Positions 37,853 through 46,562 of a stretch of DNA of 64,000 bases are shown piece after piece. The position numbers were made by a program, and so were the translations under genes. Location of the stretch: NCBI RefSeq assembly GCF_014654205.1, contig NZ_BNAW01000031.1, positions 1 to 64,000 of the forward strand, in the 5' to 3' direction. This DNA comes from Amycolatopsis bullii (lineage in GTDB: Bacteria; Actinomycetota; Actinomycetes; Mycobacteriales; Pseudonocardiaceae). The number at the start of each line of letters is the position of its first letter. The first letter of the stretch is position 1. The notes beneath the pieces were generated by a model that worked only from the letters and a program-made list of their open reading frames with translations, was not told the origin of the DNA and did no database searches.

Positions 37853-39673
37853 ATGAGGAGTGAATTCTGGTCCGCGAAGAGGAAGTCACGGTTCGCCGTG
37901 GCGTCCTCGGTGACGGCGGCGGCGATGACCGCCGGATTACTGGTGGCCGGGGGCAGTCCGGCGGGCGCCGCCACCGGCTGCAAGGTCACCTACACGGTCA
38001 ACCAGTGGGACACCGGCTTCACCGCGAACGTCGCCGTGACCAACCTCGGCGACGCCGTCTCGTCCTGGAACGTCGAATGGGACTTCGCCGGCAACCAGCA
38101 GGTGCAGCAGGGCTGGAGCGCCACGTTCAGCCAGAGCGGCAAGCACGTGAGCGCGAAGAACCCGTCGTGGGGCGGCAACCTGGGCGCGAACGCGACGGCC
38201 AGCTTCGGCTTCAACGGCTCGTACTCGGGCACCAACGACATCCCGACGTCGTTCTCGCTCAACGGGGCCCACTGCGACGGCACGTCCCCGACCACGACGC
38301 CGACGACACCCAGCACCACGACGACGACCCCGACGACGACCCCCACGACCACGACGACCACCCCGACGACGGTGACCACGACGCCGCAGCCGGGAACCCA
38401 CGTGGACAACCCGTACGTGGGGTCGAAGGGGTACGTGAACCCGGACTGGTCGAGCGAGGTCAGCGCGGCGGCCGCGGCCAAGGGCGGCACGCTCGGCGCG
38501 CAGATGGCCAAGGTGGCCAACACCTCGACCGCGGTCTGGCTGGACCGGATCGCCGCGATCGCCGGCACGGCGGACTCGCGGGGCCTGCGCGGGCACCTCG
38601 ACGCGGCGCTGGCGCAGCAGAGCGGCGGCACCCCGGTGACCATCCAGATCGTCGTCTACGACCTGCCCAACCGCGACTGTGCGGCGCTGGCGTCCAACGG
38701 TGAGCTGAAGGCCGCCCAGAACGGCCTGGCCCGGTACAAGAGCGAGTACATCGACCCGATCGCGTCGATCCTGTCCGACGCGAAGTACGCGCCGCTGCGG
38801 ATCGTGGCGATCGTGGAGCCGGACTCGCTGCCGAACCTGATCACGAACACCTCGATGGCGGCGTGTGCGGAAGCCCAGTCCACCGGGGTCTACACGCAGG
38901 GCATCCAGTACGCGCTGAACAAGCTGCACGCGATCTCCAACGTCTACAACTACCTGGACATCGCGCACTCGGCGTGGCTGGGCTGGGACAGCAACTTCGG
39001 CCCGTTCGTCAACCTGGTCAAGCAGACGCTGCAGGGCACCACGGCCGGCGTGAACAGCATCGACGGCTTCATCAGCTCCACCGCCAACTACACGCCGCTG
39101 ACCGAGCCGAACCTGCCCGACCCGAACCTCACCGTCGGCGGGCAGCAGCTGAAGTCGGCGACGTTCTACCAGTGGAACCCGTACTTCGCGGAGGTTCCGT
39201 TCGCCACCGCGATGTACAACGCCTTCGTGGCGGCGGGCCTGCCCAGCAGCATCGGCATGCTGGTGGACACCTCCCGCAACGGCTGGGGCGGCGCGGCCCG
39301 GCCCAGCGGGGCCTCCGGGTCCACGGTGGACGCCTACGTGAACTCGGGCCGGATCGACCGGCGGCTGCACCGCGGCAACTGGTGCAACCAGAGCGGTGCC
39401 GGTCTCGGCGTGCGGCCCACGGCGGCACCCGCGGCGCACTTCGACGCCTACGTCTGGGTCAAGCCGCCGGGTGAGTCCGACGGCGCGAGCCAGCAGATCC
39501 CGAACGACGAGGGCAAGGGCGCGGACCCGATGTGCGACCCGACCTTCCACGGGACGCAGCAGGCCAACGGCGGCAACCTGACCGGTGCCCTGCCGAACGC
39601 CCCGCTGTCCGGCAAGTGGTTCGAGGCCCAGTTCGAGGAACTGGTCCAGAACGCCTACCCGCCGGTGCAGTAG
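37853..39673 (+). CDS. GH6 cellobiohydrolase with N-terminal CBM2
   Basis: 606 aa. Signal peptide to about residue 40 (GAAT), CBM2 42-142, a Thr/Pro linker about 145-185 (encoded at 38287-38394), GH6 domain about 186-606. YDLPNRDCAALASNGE holds the catalytic acid aspartate and IVEPDSLPN is the second family signature. The long loops (for example DTSRNGWGG and the ESDGAS segment) suggest an exo-acting enzyme attacking non-reducing ends. Starts 35 nt after the GH5 gene with AAGGAG in the gap. Confidence 0.93.
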   Translation: MRSEFWSAKRKSRFAVASSVTAAAMTAGLLVAGGSPAGAATGCKVTYTVNQWDTGFTANVAVTNLGDAVSSWNVEWDFAGNQQVQQGWSATFSQSGKHVSAKNPSWGGNLGANATASFGFNGSYSGTNDIPTSFSLNGAHCDGTSPTTTPTTPSTTTTTPTTTPTTTTTTPTTVTTTPQPGTHVDNPYVGSKGYVNPDWSSEVSAAAAAKGGTLGAQMAKVANTSTAVWLDRIAAIAGTADSRGLRGHLDAALAQQSGGTPVTIQIVVYDLPNRDCAALASNGELKAAQNGLARYKSEYIDPIASILSDAKYAPLRIVAIVEPDSLPNLITNTSMAACAEAQSTGVYTQGIQYALNKLHAISNVYNYLDIAHSAWLGWDSNFGPFVNLVKQTLQGTTAGVNSIDGFISSTANYTPLTEPNLPDPNLTVGGQQLKSATFYQWNPYFAEVPFATAMYNAFVAAGLPSSIGMLVDTSRNGWGGAARPSGASGSTVDAYVNSGRIDRRLHRGNWCNQSGAGLGVRPTAAPAAHFDAYVWVKPPGESDGASQQIPNDEGKGADPMCDPTFHGTQQANGGNLTGALPNAPLSGKWFEAQFEELVQNAYPPVQ

Positions 39674-39680
39674 CCAGACC

Positions 39681-39719
39681 CCGGGCCGGGCGGTGCCGCG
39701 CAGCCGCCGCCCGGCCCGG
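39681..39719 (+). terminator. Terminator of the cellulase operon
   Basis: Perfect 13-bp GC stem (39681-39693 with 39707-39719) and 13-nt loop, 7 nt after the GH6 stop. No T-run. Confidence 0.75.
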
Positions 39720-39878
39720 CCTCCACCACGGCGGCAGCGGCCTGTCCCGCCGGGCCGCTCGCCGCGGTCCCGCCCGCGCCGCCTGACCGGCCGGGCGGGA
39801 CAGCGAGATCCGGCCCCGGTGCTCGCAGCGGCCTCCTGCGGCGCCGGGCCGGATCCCGCGGCTCGTCTCTTCGGCGGC

Positions 39879-40406
39879 TCAGCCGAGGTCCTTGCGGAAA
39901 CTCAGCCGGTCCAGTCCCGGCCCGTCGTAGTCGGGCTGGACCGGCACCCCCTCGAACTCCTTCGGCCCTGGTTCGGTGACGAACCCCATCCGGGTGTGGA
40001 ACGCGTGCGAACCCTTGTTCTCCGGCGAAGTGATCGCCCGGACCACCGAGCGCCCGTGCGCGGCGCTGTAGGCGAAGAAGCGCTCGTACAGCGCCGCGCC
40101 CAGGCCGCGACCGCGCTCGGCGGGCTCGACCCCGACGAAGTGGATGTAGCTCTCGGCCGGCCTCGACGGCGAGAGGAACCCGATCAGGAACGCGACGATC
40201 CGCCCGTCCGCCGTCACCAGGAAGCTGCTGGCCGTGAAGTGCTGGAACATCAGCTTCGGCAGCAGCAGCGCCCGTTGGCGCGAGCCCGCTTCGCCGCCGA
40301 GACCACCCCACCAGCGGTCGAGGACCGCCAGCACGGGCAGGTGGTCGTCGGGGCCGGGGTGCCGGATCGTGTGGTGCCGCCAGGGCTCGGGCAGGGGGGA
40401 GACCAT
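39879..40406 (-). CDS. GNAT N-acetyltransferase
   Basis: 175-aa acetyl-CoA-dependent acyltransferase. GVEPAERGRGLGAALYERF is motif A (Q/RxxGxG/A for pyrophosphate), and the C-terminal AFHTRMGFV is motif B. The acceptor is unknown. The start is uncertain between ATG 40406 and GTG 40415. It lies between the GH6 terminator and the second binding protein gene. Confidence 0.82.
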   Translation of the reverse strand: MVSPLPEPWRHHTIRHPGPDDHLPVLAVLDRWWGGLGGEAGSRQRALLLPKLMFQHFTASSFLVTADGRIVAFLIGFLSPSRPAESYIHFVGVEPAERGRGLGAALYERFFAYSAAHGRSVVRAITSPENKGSHAFHTRMGFVTEPGPKEFEGVPVQPDYDGPGLDRLSFRKDLG

Positions 40407-40454
40407 GGCCCCCACCCTGCCCGGTCCGGCAGGCCCCGGCGAGCGGGTTTCCGG

Positions 40455-41726
40455 TCAGGGGACGAGCTTGTGCACCCCGATCAGCACCTGCTGCCAGACG
40501 GCGGCGGGATCGGCGCCCTGCTCGACCGCCTTGAGCGACGGCGCGATCACCGTCTCCTGGATCTTGCCGTCGCCCGGCCCCTTGTACTGCGGTTTCCCGA
40601 CCTTGCGGGCCTGCGCGACGAACACCTGGCCGCTCAGCGCCCCGCCGAAGTAGCCGTTCATCTCGCTGAGCAGGTCCGGGGAGGTGAAGGCGTCGACCTG
40701 GCTCGGGAAGTTCCCGCTGACCCGGAACGCGTGCAGCTGCTGCTCCGGCGCGGTCAGCCAGGCGGCGAGCGCGGCGGCCTCCTTCTGGTGCGGGCTCGAG
40801 GCCGGCACGGTGAGGAAGGACCCGCCCCAGTTGCCGCCGCCGTCCGGGAAGGCGTCGGTGAGCGCCCACTTGCCCGCGTTGCCGACGCCGGCCTGCTGCT
40901 CGATGACGCCGAGCATCCACGACGGACAGACCTTCGTCGCGAAGGCGCCGGTGCGCAGGCCGTTGTTGCCGTCGTCCTGGAAGGCGGTCAGCCCGGCCGA
41001 CTGCCCCTGCTTCACCGCGGCGGTGACCTGGTTCCAGGCGTCCCTCAGCGCCGTGTTCGTCTCCAGCGTCGAGTGGTTTTCGCGGTCGAGGTAGCCGACC
41101 GGGAGCTGGTTCACCTTGGCGTTGAAGACCTGCGCCGCGGAGTCGAACCACGGCTTGCCGTGCGAGCGCTTGACGTACTTCTCGCCGGCCTGGAAGAAGC
41201 TGTCCCAGGTCGCGAACATCGTCTTGACCGAGCCCGGGTCGGTCGGCAGCCCGGCCGCTTCGAGCAGGTCCTTGCGGTAGCACATGGCCAGCGGGCCGAT
41301 GTCCGTGCCGTAGCCGACGAGCTTGCCGTCCTTGCTGCGGCCCGCCTCGTACTTCCACTCCAGCCACCGGCCGGGTTTCACGTCGGGCGGCCCGATCCTG
41401 GCCAGGTCGGCGAACTTGTCCGCGTGGGCGAGCACGTCGGCGAGGTGGCCTTCCTCGACGGCCTGGACGTCGGCGAGCTCCTGGCCCTTCTGCAGCTTGT
41501 CCAGCAGGTCCTGGTGGTACGGTCCACCCTGCTCGGTCCGGACCTGGCGGATGGTGAGCCCGGGGTGGGTGAACTGGTAGCCGGGGATCAGGTCGTCGTA
41601 GCCGAACTCGCCGAACGTCGCCACGGTGAGCGTGATCCGCTCCGGCGTGCCCGGCCCGCACCCGCCGGTCAGGATGAGCAGGACGACGGCGGCGGCGAAG
41701 GCCAGCTGTCTTCGGATCTGCTTCAT
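40455..41726 (-). CDS. Second (orphan) sugar-binding lipoprotein
   Basis: 423-aa solute-binding protein, clearly paralogous to CebE (shared GYGTDIGPLAMCYRKD and QYKGPGDGKIQE segments). Lipobox LTGGC with C23. There are no permease or ATPase genes beside it, so it probably feeds CebFG or a distant permease. Promoter and operator repeat the cebE layout, and a LacI regulator is divergent. ATG at 41726 with GGGGAG 8 nt upstream. Confidence 0.88.
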   Translation of the reverse strand: MKQIRRQLAFAAAVVLLILTGGCGPGTPERITLTVATFGEFGYDDLIPGYQFTHPGLTIRQVRTEQGGPYHQDLLDKLQKGQELADVQAVEEGHLADVLAHADKFADLARIGPPDVKPGRWLEWKYEAGRSKDGKLVGYGTDIGPLAMCYRKDLLEAAGLPTDPGSVKTMFATWDSFFQAGEKYVKRSHGKPWFDSAAQVFNAKVNQLPVGYLDRENHSTLETNTALRDAWNQVTAAVKQGQSAGLTAFQDDGNNGLRTGAFATKVCPSWMLGVIEQQAGVGNAGKWALTDAFPDGGGNWGGSFLTVPASSPHQKEAAALAAWLTAPEQQLHAFRVSGNFPSQVDAFTSPDLLSEMNGYFGGALSGQVFVAQARKVGKPQYKGPGDGKIQETVIAPSLKAVEQGADPAAVWQQVLIGVHKLVP

Positions 41727-41771
41727 GCGCGCGCACTCCCCGTTCGCGGCACGCTCCCGGCCCCCATTGGC

Positions 41772-41785
41772 TGGGAGCGCTCCCG
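41772..41785. promoter_or_regulatory. CebR-type operator for the orphan binding protein
   Basis: TGGGAGCGCTCCCG, one mismatch, 5 nt downstream of the -10. Confidence 0.82.
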
Positions 41786-41790
41786 GGGGG

Positions 41791-41820
41791 AGTCTCGTTT
41801 CCCGATGCGGCGGGTGTCAA
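41791..41820 (-). promoter_or_regulatory. Promoter of the orphan binding protein gene
   Basis: Minus strand TTGACA (41820-41815), 18 nt, GAGACT (41796-41791). Confidence 0.68.
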
Positions 41821-41935
41821 GGGACGCGACGGCGGGTGTCCGCGCGGACACGGACCGCGGGGTCCGTGTCCGGCGTCTTGGCTGGTGGTGCCGTCGTTTG
41901 TGGTGCTCGGACTCGTGGTGCGAAGAGAGGGTGCG

Positions 41936-42886
41936 ATGAAGCGTCCGACGATCACCGACATCGCGAAGGAGGCCGGCGTCTCCAAGGGCGCGGTGTCCTA
42001 CGCCCTCAACGGCCGCCCCGGCGTCTCGGAGGCCACCCGGCGGCGGATCACCGAGATCGCCCGGGAGCTCGGGTGGGCGCCGAGCAGTACCGCGCGGGCG
42101 CTGTCCGGCGGCCGGACCGGGGCGCTCGGCCTGGTGCTCGACCGGTCCCTGGAGGCGTTCGTCCCGGCCCTGCTCGACGGCTTCGAGGGCGAGCTGCTGC
42201 TGCAGGCCGCGCCCGGCCGCGACGCGGCGCTGGTCATCTACCGCCGGTGGCGAGCGGAGCGGAAGGTCGACGGCGTGCTGCTGACCGAGCCGGGCTGCGC
42301 GGCCGAACTGGTGCGGATCGGCCTGCCGGCGGTGGCGCTCGGCGGCCCGGGCGGGATGCCGGGTGTCCCGTCGGTGCTGGTCGACGACGTCACCGGCGCC
42401 GCCGAGGCGCTGGCCTACCTCGCCGCACTGGGGCACCGGCACGTGGTCCGCATCGCGGGTGCGGCGGCGTTCGCCGACCCCGCGGCGCGGGGCCGGGCGT
42501 TCACCACCGCGGCGACCGGGATCCCGCACCCGGGCACGGTCCGCCCCGAACCCTCGGCCGACGCGGTCCGCCGGGTGCTGTCCACCCGTCCCCGGCCCAC
42601 GGCGCTGCTGTGCGACACCGACGACCTGGCGGTGGCCGCGCTCGCCGCCGCGCGGGAGCTCGGCCTCGCGGTGCCGAAGGACCTTTCGGTGGTGTCGTGG
42701 GACGACACCCCGCTCTGCCGGCTGGTCCGCCCGGCGCTCACGGCCATCCGGCGCCCGCTGGCCGAACTCGGCTCGCTGGCGGCCGGGGTCCTGCAGGACC
42801 TGCTGGCGGGGGAGCAGGTCGGTGACGTGTACACGTCCCGGCCGCGGTTGATCACGCGGGGCAGCACGGGCCCGGCGAACGCGTGA
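41936..42886 (+). CDS. LacI-family regulator 2
   Basis: 316-aa LacI protein, HTH TITDIAKEAGVSKGAVSYAL, followed by a periplasmic-binding-fold domain with relatively short inserts. The recognition helix (SKGAVSYAL) differs from CebR's (SRSTASRAL), so it may read another operator. It is divergent from the orphan binding protein gene and probably controls it. ATG at 41936 with GAGAGGG upstream; an earlier ATG at 41885 lacks a ribosome site. Confidence 0.88.
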   Translation: MKRPTITDIAKEAGVSKGAVSYALNGRPGVSEATRRRITEIARELGWAPSSTARALSGGRTGALGLVLDRSLEAFVPALLDGFEGELLLQAAPGRDAALVIYRRWRAERKVDGVLLTEPGCAAELVRIGLPAVALGGPGGMPGVPSVLVDDVTGAAEALAYLAALGHRHVVRIAGAAAFADPAARGRAFTTAATGIPHPGTVRPEPSADAVRRVLSTRPRPTALLCDTDDLAVAALAAARELGLAVPKDLSVVSWDDTPLCRLVRPALTAIRRPLAELGSLAAGVLQDLLAGEQVGDVYTSRPRLITRGSTGPANA

Positions 42887-42918
42887 GGGCCGCTCTCGCC
42901 GGGTGGCTGCGAACGCAC

Positions 42919-42956
42919 GAGGGCCGCTTCGGGGAACACTCCCCGAAGCGGCCCTC
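42919..42956. terminator. Bidirectional hairpin between LacI 2 and the LPMO gene
   Basis: Perfect 16-bp stem (42919-42934 with 42941-42956), 6-nt loop, between convergent stops. Confidence 0.85.
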
Positions 42957-42979
42957 CCGGACTGTCCACTCAGGATGTT

Positions 42980-44101
42980 TCAGGTGCCCTGGCACGTCGG
43001 TGACGGGGGCACGCTTCCTCCTGTCGTGTTGACGACCATGCCGAAGCCGGCCGTGCCGTCGGCCGCGATGCCGCCGTTCCAGTCGGCGTTGCGGACCGTG
43101 ACCGCCGAGCCGGACTGGCTGAGCGTGCCGTTCCACACGCTGGCGATCGTCTGGCCCGCGGGCGGTGTCCAGCTCACCTGCCAGCTCCGGTACGCCGTCG
43201 TGCCGTGGTTCATCACCGTCACGGTGGCCTGGTAGCCGCCGCTCCAGGTGTTGGTGATCTCGACCATCGCCATGCACGAACCCGGCGGCATCGGCGTCGT
43301 CGTGGTCGTCGGCGTGGTGGGGGTGGTCGGCGTGGTGGGCGTCGTCGGGGTGGTCGGCGTGGTCGGGGTCGTGGGCGTGGTCGTCGTGCCCGTTCCCGGG
43401 TCCTTCACGCCCGTGACCTCGCCGTGCCCGCCGTCGAAGGTGACATCCGAGCAGCCGTAGAACGTTTCCGCGCTGTCCGAGCGCTTCCACACCGAGTAGA
43501 TGATGTGCCGGCCGGACTTGTTCGACGGCAGTGCGCCGCTCCACTTGTACTGGCCTTCCACCGTGCCCACCTGGCCGGTCACCGGCGGGTGGTCCACCGT
43601 CAGGAACGGCTGGTCCTCCAGGGAGTCCCAGGTGAGCGGCTGGTTCGGGTTCCAGCCGTCCTTCGTCACGTACGTGTAGAACCAGCCCGGGTGGGCGGCC
43701 CACGCGTTGTACGAGAAATCGAACTGGGCGCCGGCGGTGAGGTGGGTCAGCGGCCAGTTGCCGACCCCGTCGAACCCGGCGTAGTTCGGGTTCCCGCCGG
43801 AGCACAGCTTCCCGTCGGGGATGAACCCGCGCGTGCGCCCGGCGCCGTCGGACCGCAGCACGCCGAACCAGTTGTACAGCGAGTTGGCGCCGCTGACCCC
43901 CACCGCGGCCGCGCAGGCCGGGTTCTGCGGTTTGATTTCGCCGGTCGAACTGAGCCCGTCCTGCCAGCACAGGAAGGTCCGGCTGCCCGGTTTCATCATG
44001 GCGCCGTGCGCCTCGGCCGTGCCGGTGGTCAGCAGGACGGCGGTCAGGCTCGCCAGCAGCACGGTGACGGCGGCGAGAATGGTACTTCGTCTCCTGGTCA
44101 C
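42980..44101 (-). CDS. AA10 lytic polysaccharide monooxygenase with CBM2
   Basis: 373-aa secreted copper enzyme that cleaves crystalline cellulose oxidatively. Signal peptidase would cut at A31|H32 (TAEA-HGAMM), leaving the N-terminal histidine of the copper brace; the second histidine fits WAAHPGWFYTYV. AA10 domain about 32-235, a 9-nt-periodic Thr/Pro linker about 240-270, CBM2 about 275-373. The CLCW-like and NPACAAAV cysteines are typical of cellulose-active AA10. GTG at 44101 follows AAGGGAC; a CebR-type operator lies upstream. Confidence 0.92.
   Translation of the reverse strand: MTRRRSTILAAVTVLLASLTAVLLTTGTAEAHGAMMKPGSRTFLCWQDGLSSTGEIKPQNPACAAAVGVSGANSLYNWFGVLRSDGAGRTRGFIPDGKLCSGGNPNYAGFDGVGNWPLTHLTAGAQFDFSYNAWAAHPGWFYTYVTKDGWNPNQPLTWDSLEDQPFLTVDHPPVTGQVGTVEGQYKWSGALPSNKSGRHIIYSVWKRSDSAETFYGCSDVTFDGGHGEVTGVKDPGTGTTTTPTTPTTPTTPTTPTTPTTPTTPTTTTTPMPPGSCMAMVEITNTWSGGYQATVTVMNHGTTAYRSWQVSWTPPAGQTIASVWNGTLSQSGSAVTVRNADWNGGIAADGTAGFGMVVNTTGGSVPPSPTCQGT
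43301..43388 (-). repeat. 9-nt tandem repeat encoding a TPT linker
   Basis: About nine units of a 9-nt repeat (plus strand GGCGTGGTG and close variants), encoding repeated Thr-Pro-Thr in the LPMO linker. Length is likely to vary by slippage. Confidence 0.85.
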
Positions 44102-44136
44102 GTCAGTCCCTTCATTGGGTTGCGTGCGTCGAAGAC

Positions 44137-44161
44137 TGGGAGCGCTTCCAAGGTCAGGATA
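44137..44161 (-). promoter_or_regulatory. CebR-type operator and -10 of the LPMO gene
   Basis: Plus strand TGGGAGCGCTTCCA at 44137-44150 (one mismatch). On the minus strand TATCCT (44161-44156) is a likely -10, 5 nt before the operator; the -35 is weak. Confidence 0.78.
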
Positions 44162-44269
44162 CGCGGTGGGGGTCACTTCCGGAACAGCCCGCGATGGCCG
44201 GGGCGGGGGCCTTGGCCTACGTTTTGCGGGGGCCGCCGAACGCCGGCGGGCCGTGGAGAAAGGCAGAGA

Positions 44270-45463
44270 GTGGACAGTCCGTCTTCGGTTTCCGCCTGGG
44301 TGCGCGCCGAACCCGCCCGGCTGCTCGGTTTCGCCCGCGGCGCGGCGCACCCGGACGGCGGGTTCGCCTGGCTCGACGACACCGGGCGGCCGGTGCTCGA
44401 CCGGCCCGTCGAGACCTGGATCACCTGCCGGATGACGCACGTCTTCGCGCTCGCCTCCCTGCAGGGCGCGGACACCGGTGAGCTGGTCGCCCACGGCGTC
44501 GCGGCGCTGACCGGCCCGCTGCGGGACGCGGAGCACGGCGGCTGGTACGCCTCGACGGCCCTGGCGGAAAAGCGGGCCTACGAGCACGCGTTCGTCGTGC
44601 TGGCGGCCGCGAGCGCGGCCGCGGCCGGCGCCGACGGAGCGCGGCCGCTGCTGGCCGAAGCCCTGGAAACCGTCGAACGCCGGTTCTGGGAACCGGACGC
44701 CGGGCTGGTTGCCGACGTCTGGGACCGCGGCTGGACGCGCCTGGAGGACTACCGCGGCGCCAACGCCAACATGCACACCGTGGAGGCCCTCCTGGCCGCC
44801 GCCGACGTCACCGGCGACGCGGTGTGGACGGCGCGCGCACTGTCCATTGTGGAGCGTCTGATCCACGGTGAAGCCCGCGCGCACGGCTGGCTGCTGCCGG
44901 AGCACTACGACCCGGACTGGCGCGTGCGGCTCGAGTTCAACCGCGGCGAACCGGCCCACCCGTTCCGCCCGTTCGGCGCGACCATCGGGCACCTCTTCGA
45001 ATGGGCGCGGCTGGCCGTCCACCTCGGACGGGCGCTCGGGGACACCGCACCGGCGTGGCTGGTGCCCGACGCGGCCGCGCTGTTCGAGGCCGCCGTCCGG
45101 TACGGCTGGGCCGTCGACGGCAGGCCGGGGTTCGTCTACACGACCGACTTCGCCGGGACGCCGGTGGTGCGCACCCGGCTGCACTGGGTGGTGACCGAGG
45201 CGATGGCCGCGGCGTGGACGCTGCACCAGGAGACCGGCGACCCGGCGTACCTGGCCCGGTTCGAGGAGTGGTGCGGGCACGCCGAAACCTGCTTCGTCGA
45301 CCGCGAACGCGGGTCGTGGCACCACGAACTCGACCCGGACAACCGGCCCGCCACGACGGTGTGGGCGGGCAAACCGGACGTCTACCACGCCTACCAGGCG
45401 ACGCTGCTGCCCGAGCTGCCGCCCGCGGCGTCGTTCGCCGGCGCGCTCCTCGCGCGCGGATAA
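44270..45463 (+). CDS. AGE-family sugar epimerase/isomerase
   Basis: 397-aa (alpha/alpha)6-barrel enzyme of the N-acylglucosamine 2-epimerase superfamily. TCRMTHVFALA near residue 50, the NANMHTVEALL segment near residue 165, RLHWVVTEAMAAAW near residue 305 and HHELDPDN near 350 carry the catalytic histidines. The RMTHVFAL pattern is closest to mannose isomerases, but a cellobiose 2-epimerase role would also suit a cellulolytic locus; substrate is open. Intracellular. GTG at 44270 with AGAAAGG upstream, divergent from the LPMO gene. Confidence 0.85.
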   Translation: MDSPSSVSAWVRAEPARLLGFARGAAHPDGGFAWLDDTGRPVLDRPVETWITCRMTHVFALASLQGADTGELVAHGVAALTGPLRDAEHGGWYASTALAEKRAYEHAFVVLAAASAAAAGADGARPLLAEALETVERRFWEPDAGLVADVWDRGWTRLEDYRGANANMHTVEALLAAADVTGDAVWTARALSIVERLIHGEARAHGWLLPEHYDPDWRVRLEFNRGEPAHPFRPFGATIGHLFEWARLAVHLGRALGDTAPAWLVPDAAALFEAAVRYGWAVDGRPGFVYTTDFAGTPVVRTRLHWVVTEAMAAAWTLHQETGDPAYLARFEEWCGHAETCFVDRERGSWHHELDPDNRPATTVWAGKPDVYHAYQATLLPELPPAASFAGALLARG

Positions 45464-45498
45464 ACTGCACTCGCCGTCCTCTTTCGACAAGGAGCACC

Positions 45499-46494
45499 AT
45501 GTCGCCTTACGTCGCGGCCGAAGACCGGTACGCGGAGATGCCGTACCGGCGGGCCGGGCGCAGCGGGCTGAAGCTGCCCGCGGTGTCGCTCGGCCTCTGG
45601 CACAACTTCGGGGACGACAAGCCCCTCGACGTCCAGCGGGCAGTGCTGCGCCGGGCGTTCGACCTCGGGGTGACGCACTTCGACCTGGCCAACAACTACG
45701 GCCCGCCGCCCGGCTCGGCCGAGGCGAACTTCGGGCGCCACTTCGCCGCCGACTTCCGTCCCCACCGCGACGAGATCCTCGTGTCGTCCAAGGCGGGTTA
45801 CCTGATGTGGGACGGCCCGTACGGCGAGTGGGGCTCCCGCAAGAACCTCCTGGCGAGCCTCGACCAGAGCCTGGCCCGCACCGGGCTGGACCACTTCGAC
45901 ATCTTCTACTCGCACCGCCCGGACCCGGACACGCCGATCGAGGAGACGATGGGCGCGCTCGACACCGCCGTCCGCTCCGGGAAGGCGCTGTACGCGGGCA
46001 TCTCGAACTACTCGCCCGAGCAGACCGAAGCCGCGCTCGCCGCGTCGAAGGAGCTGGGGACGCCGCTGCTGATCCACCAGCCGCGGTACTCGATGCTGGA
46101 CCGCTGGGTCGAGGACGGCCTGCTGGACACCCTCGATGAGCACGGCGTCGGCTCGATCGCGTACTCGCCGCTGAGCCAGGGCCTGCTGACCGACCGCTAC
46201 CTCGACGGCATCCCGGCCGATTCCCGCGCGGCGGGCGCCAGCCCGTTCCTCACCAGCGACCGGCTGACCGAGGACACCCTGGCGACCATCCGCGCGCTGA
46301 ACGAGGTCGCCGAGGGCCGCGGGCAGACGCTGGCCCAGCTGGCCATCGCCTGGGTGCTGCGCCGCGGCCGGGTCACCTCCGCGCTGATCGGCGCCAGCAG
46401 TGTCGCCCAGCTGGAGAACACCGTCGCGGCCACCGCGAACCTCGAGTTCACCGACGAGGAACTGGCCGGGATCGAGCGGATCCTCGGCCGCTAG
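45499..46494 (+). CDS. Aldo-keto reductase (YghZ-like)
   Basis: 331-aa NADPH-dependent TIM barrel. Catalytic residues fit FDLANNYG (D, Y), SSKAGY (K) and YSHRPD (H). Length and the RRAGRSGLKLPAVSLGLWHNFGD pattern (landmarks RRAGRSGLKLP and GLWHNFGD) fit the L-glyceraldehyde 3-phosphate reductase/Kv-beta-like group. ATG follows AAGGAG, 36 nt after the AGE gene, so they form an operon. Physiological substrate unknown. Confidence 0.87.
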   Translation: MSPYVAAEDRYAEMPYRRAGRSGLKLPAVSLGLWHNFGDDKPLDVQRAVLRRAFDLGVTHFDLANNYGPPPGSAEANFGRHFAADFRPHRDEILVSSKAGYLMWDGPYGEWGSRKNLLASLDQSLARTGLDHFDIFYSHRPDPDTPIEETMGALDTAVRSGKALYAGISNYSPEQTEAALAASKELGTPLLIHQPRYSMLDRWVEDGLLDTLDEHGVGSIAYSPLSQGLLTDRYLDGIPADSRAAGASPFLTSDRLTEDTLATIRALNEVAEGRGQTLAQLAIAWVLRRGRVTSALIGASSVAQLENTVAATANLEFTDEELAGIERILGR

Positions 46495-46510
46495 CGCCCT
46501 GCCGCGGCTG

Positions 46511-46557
46511 TCGTGAGTGGTAAGGGCGGGTCAGAACCCGCCTTACCACTCACGACC
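46511..46557. repeat. Long intergenic hairpin, family A copy 2
   Basis: About 21-bp arms with one bulged G and a small loop, core GTGAGTGGTAAGGGCGGGT. It lies between the convergent stops of the aldo-keto reductase and CBM2 protein genes. Confidence 0.88.
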
Positions 46558-46562
46558 GGCGG

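Noticed and set aside
43301-43388. Possible CRISPR-like repeat array
   Set aside because: Units are 9 nt with no spacers and encode a TPT linker in frame within the LPMO.
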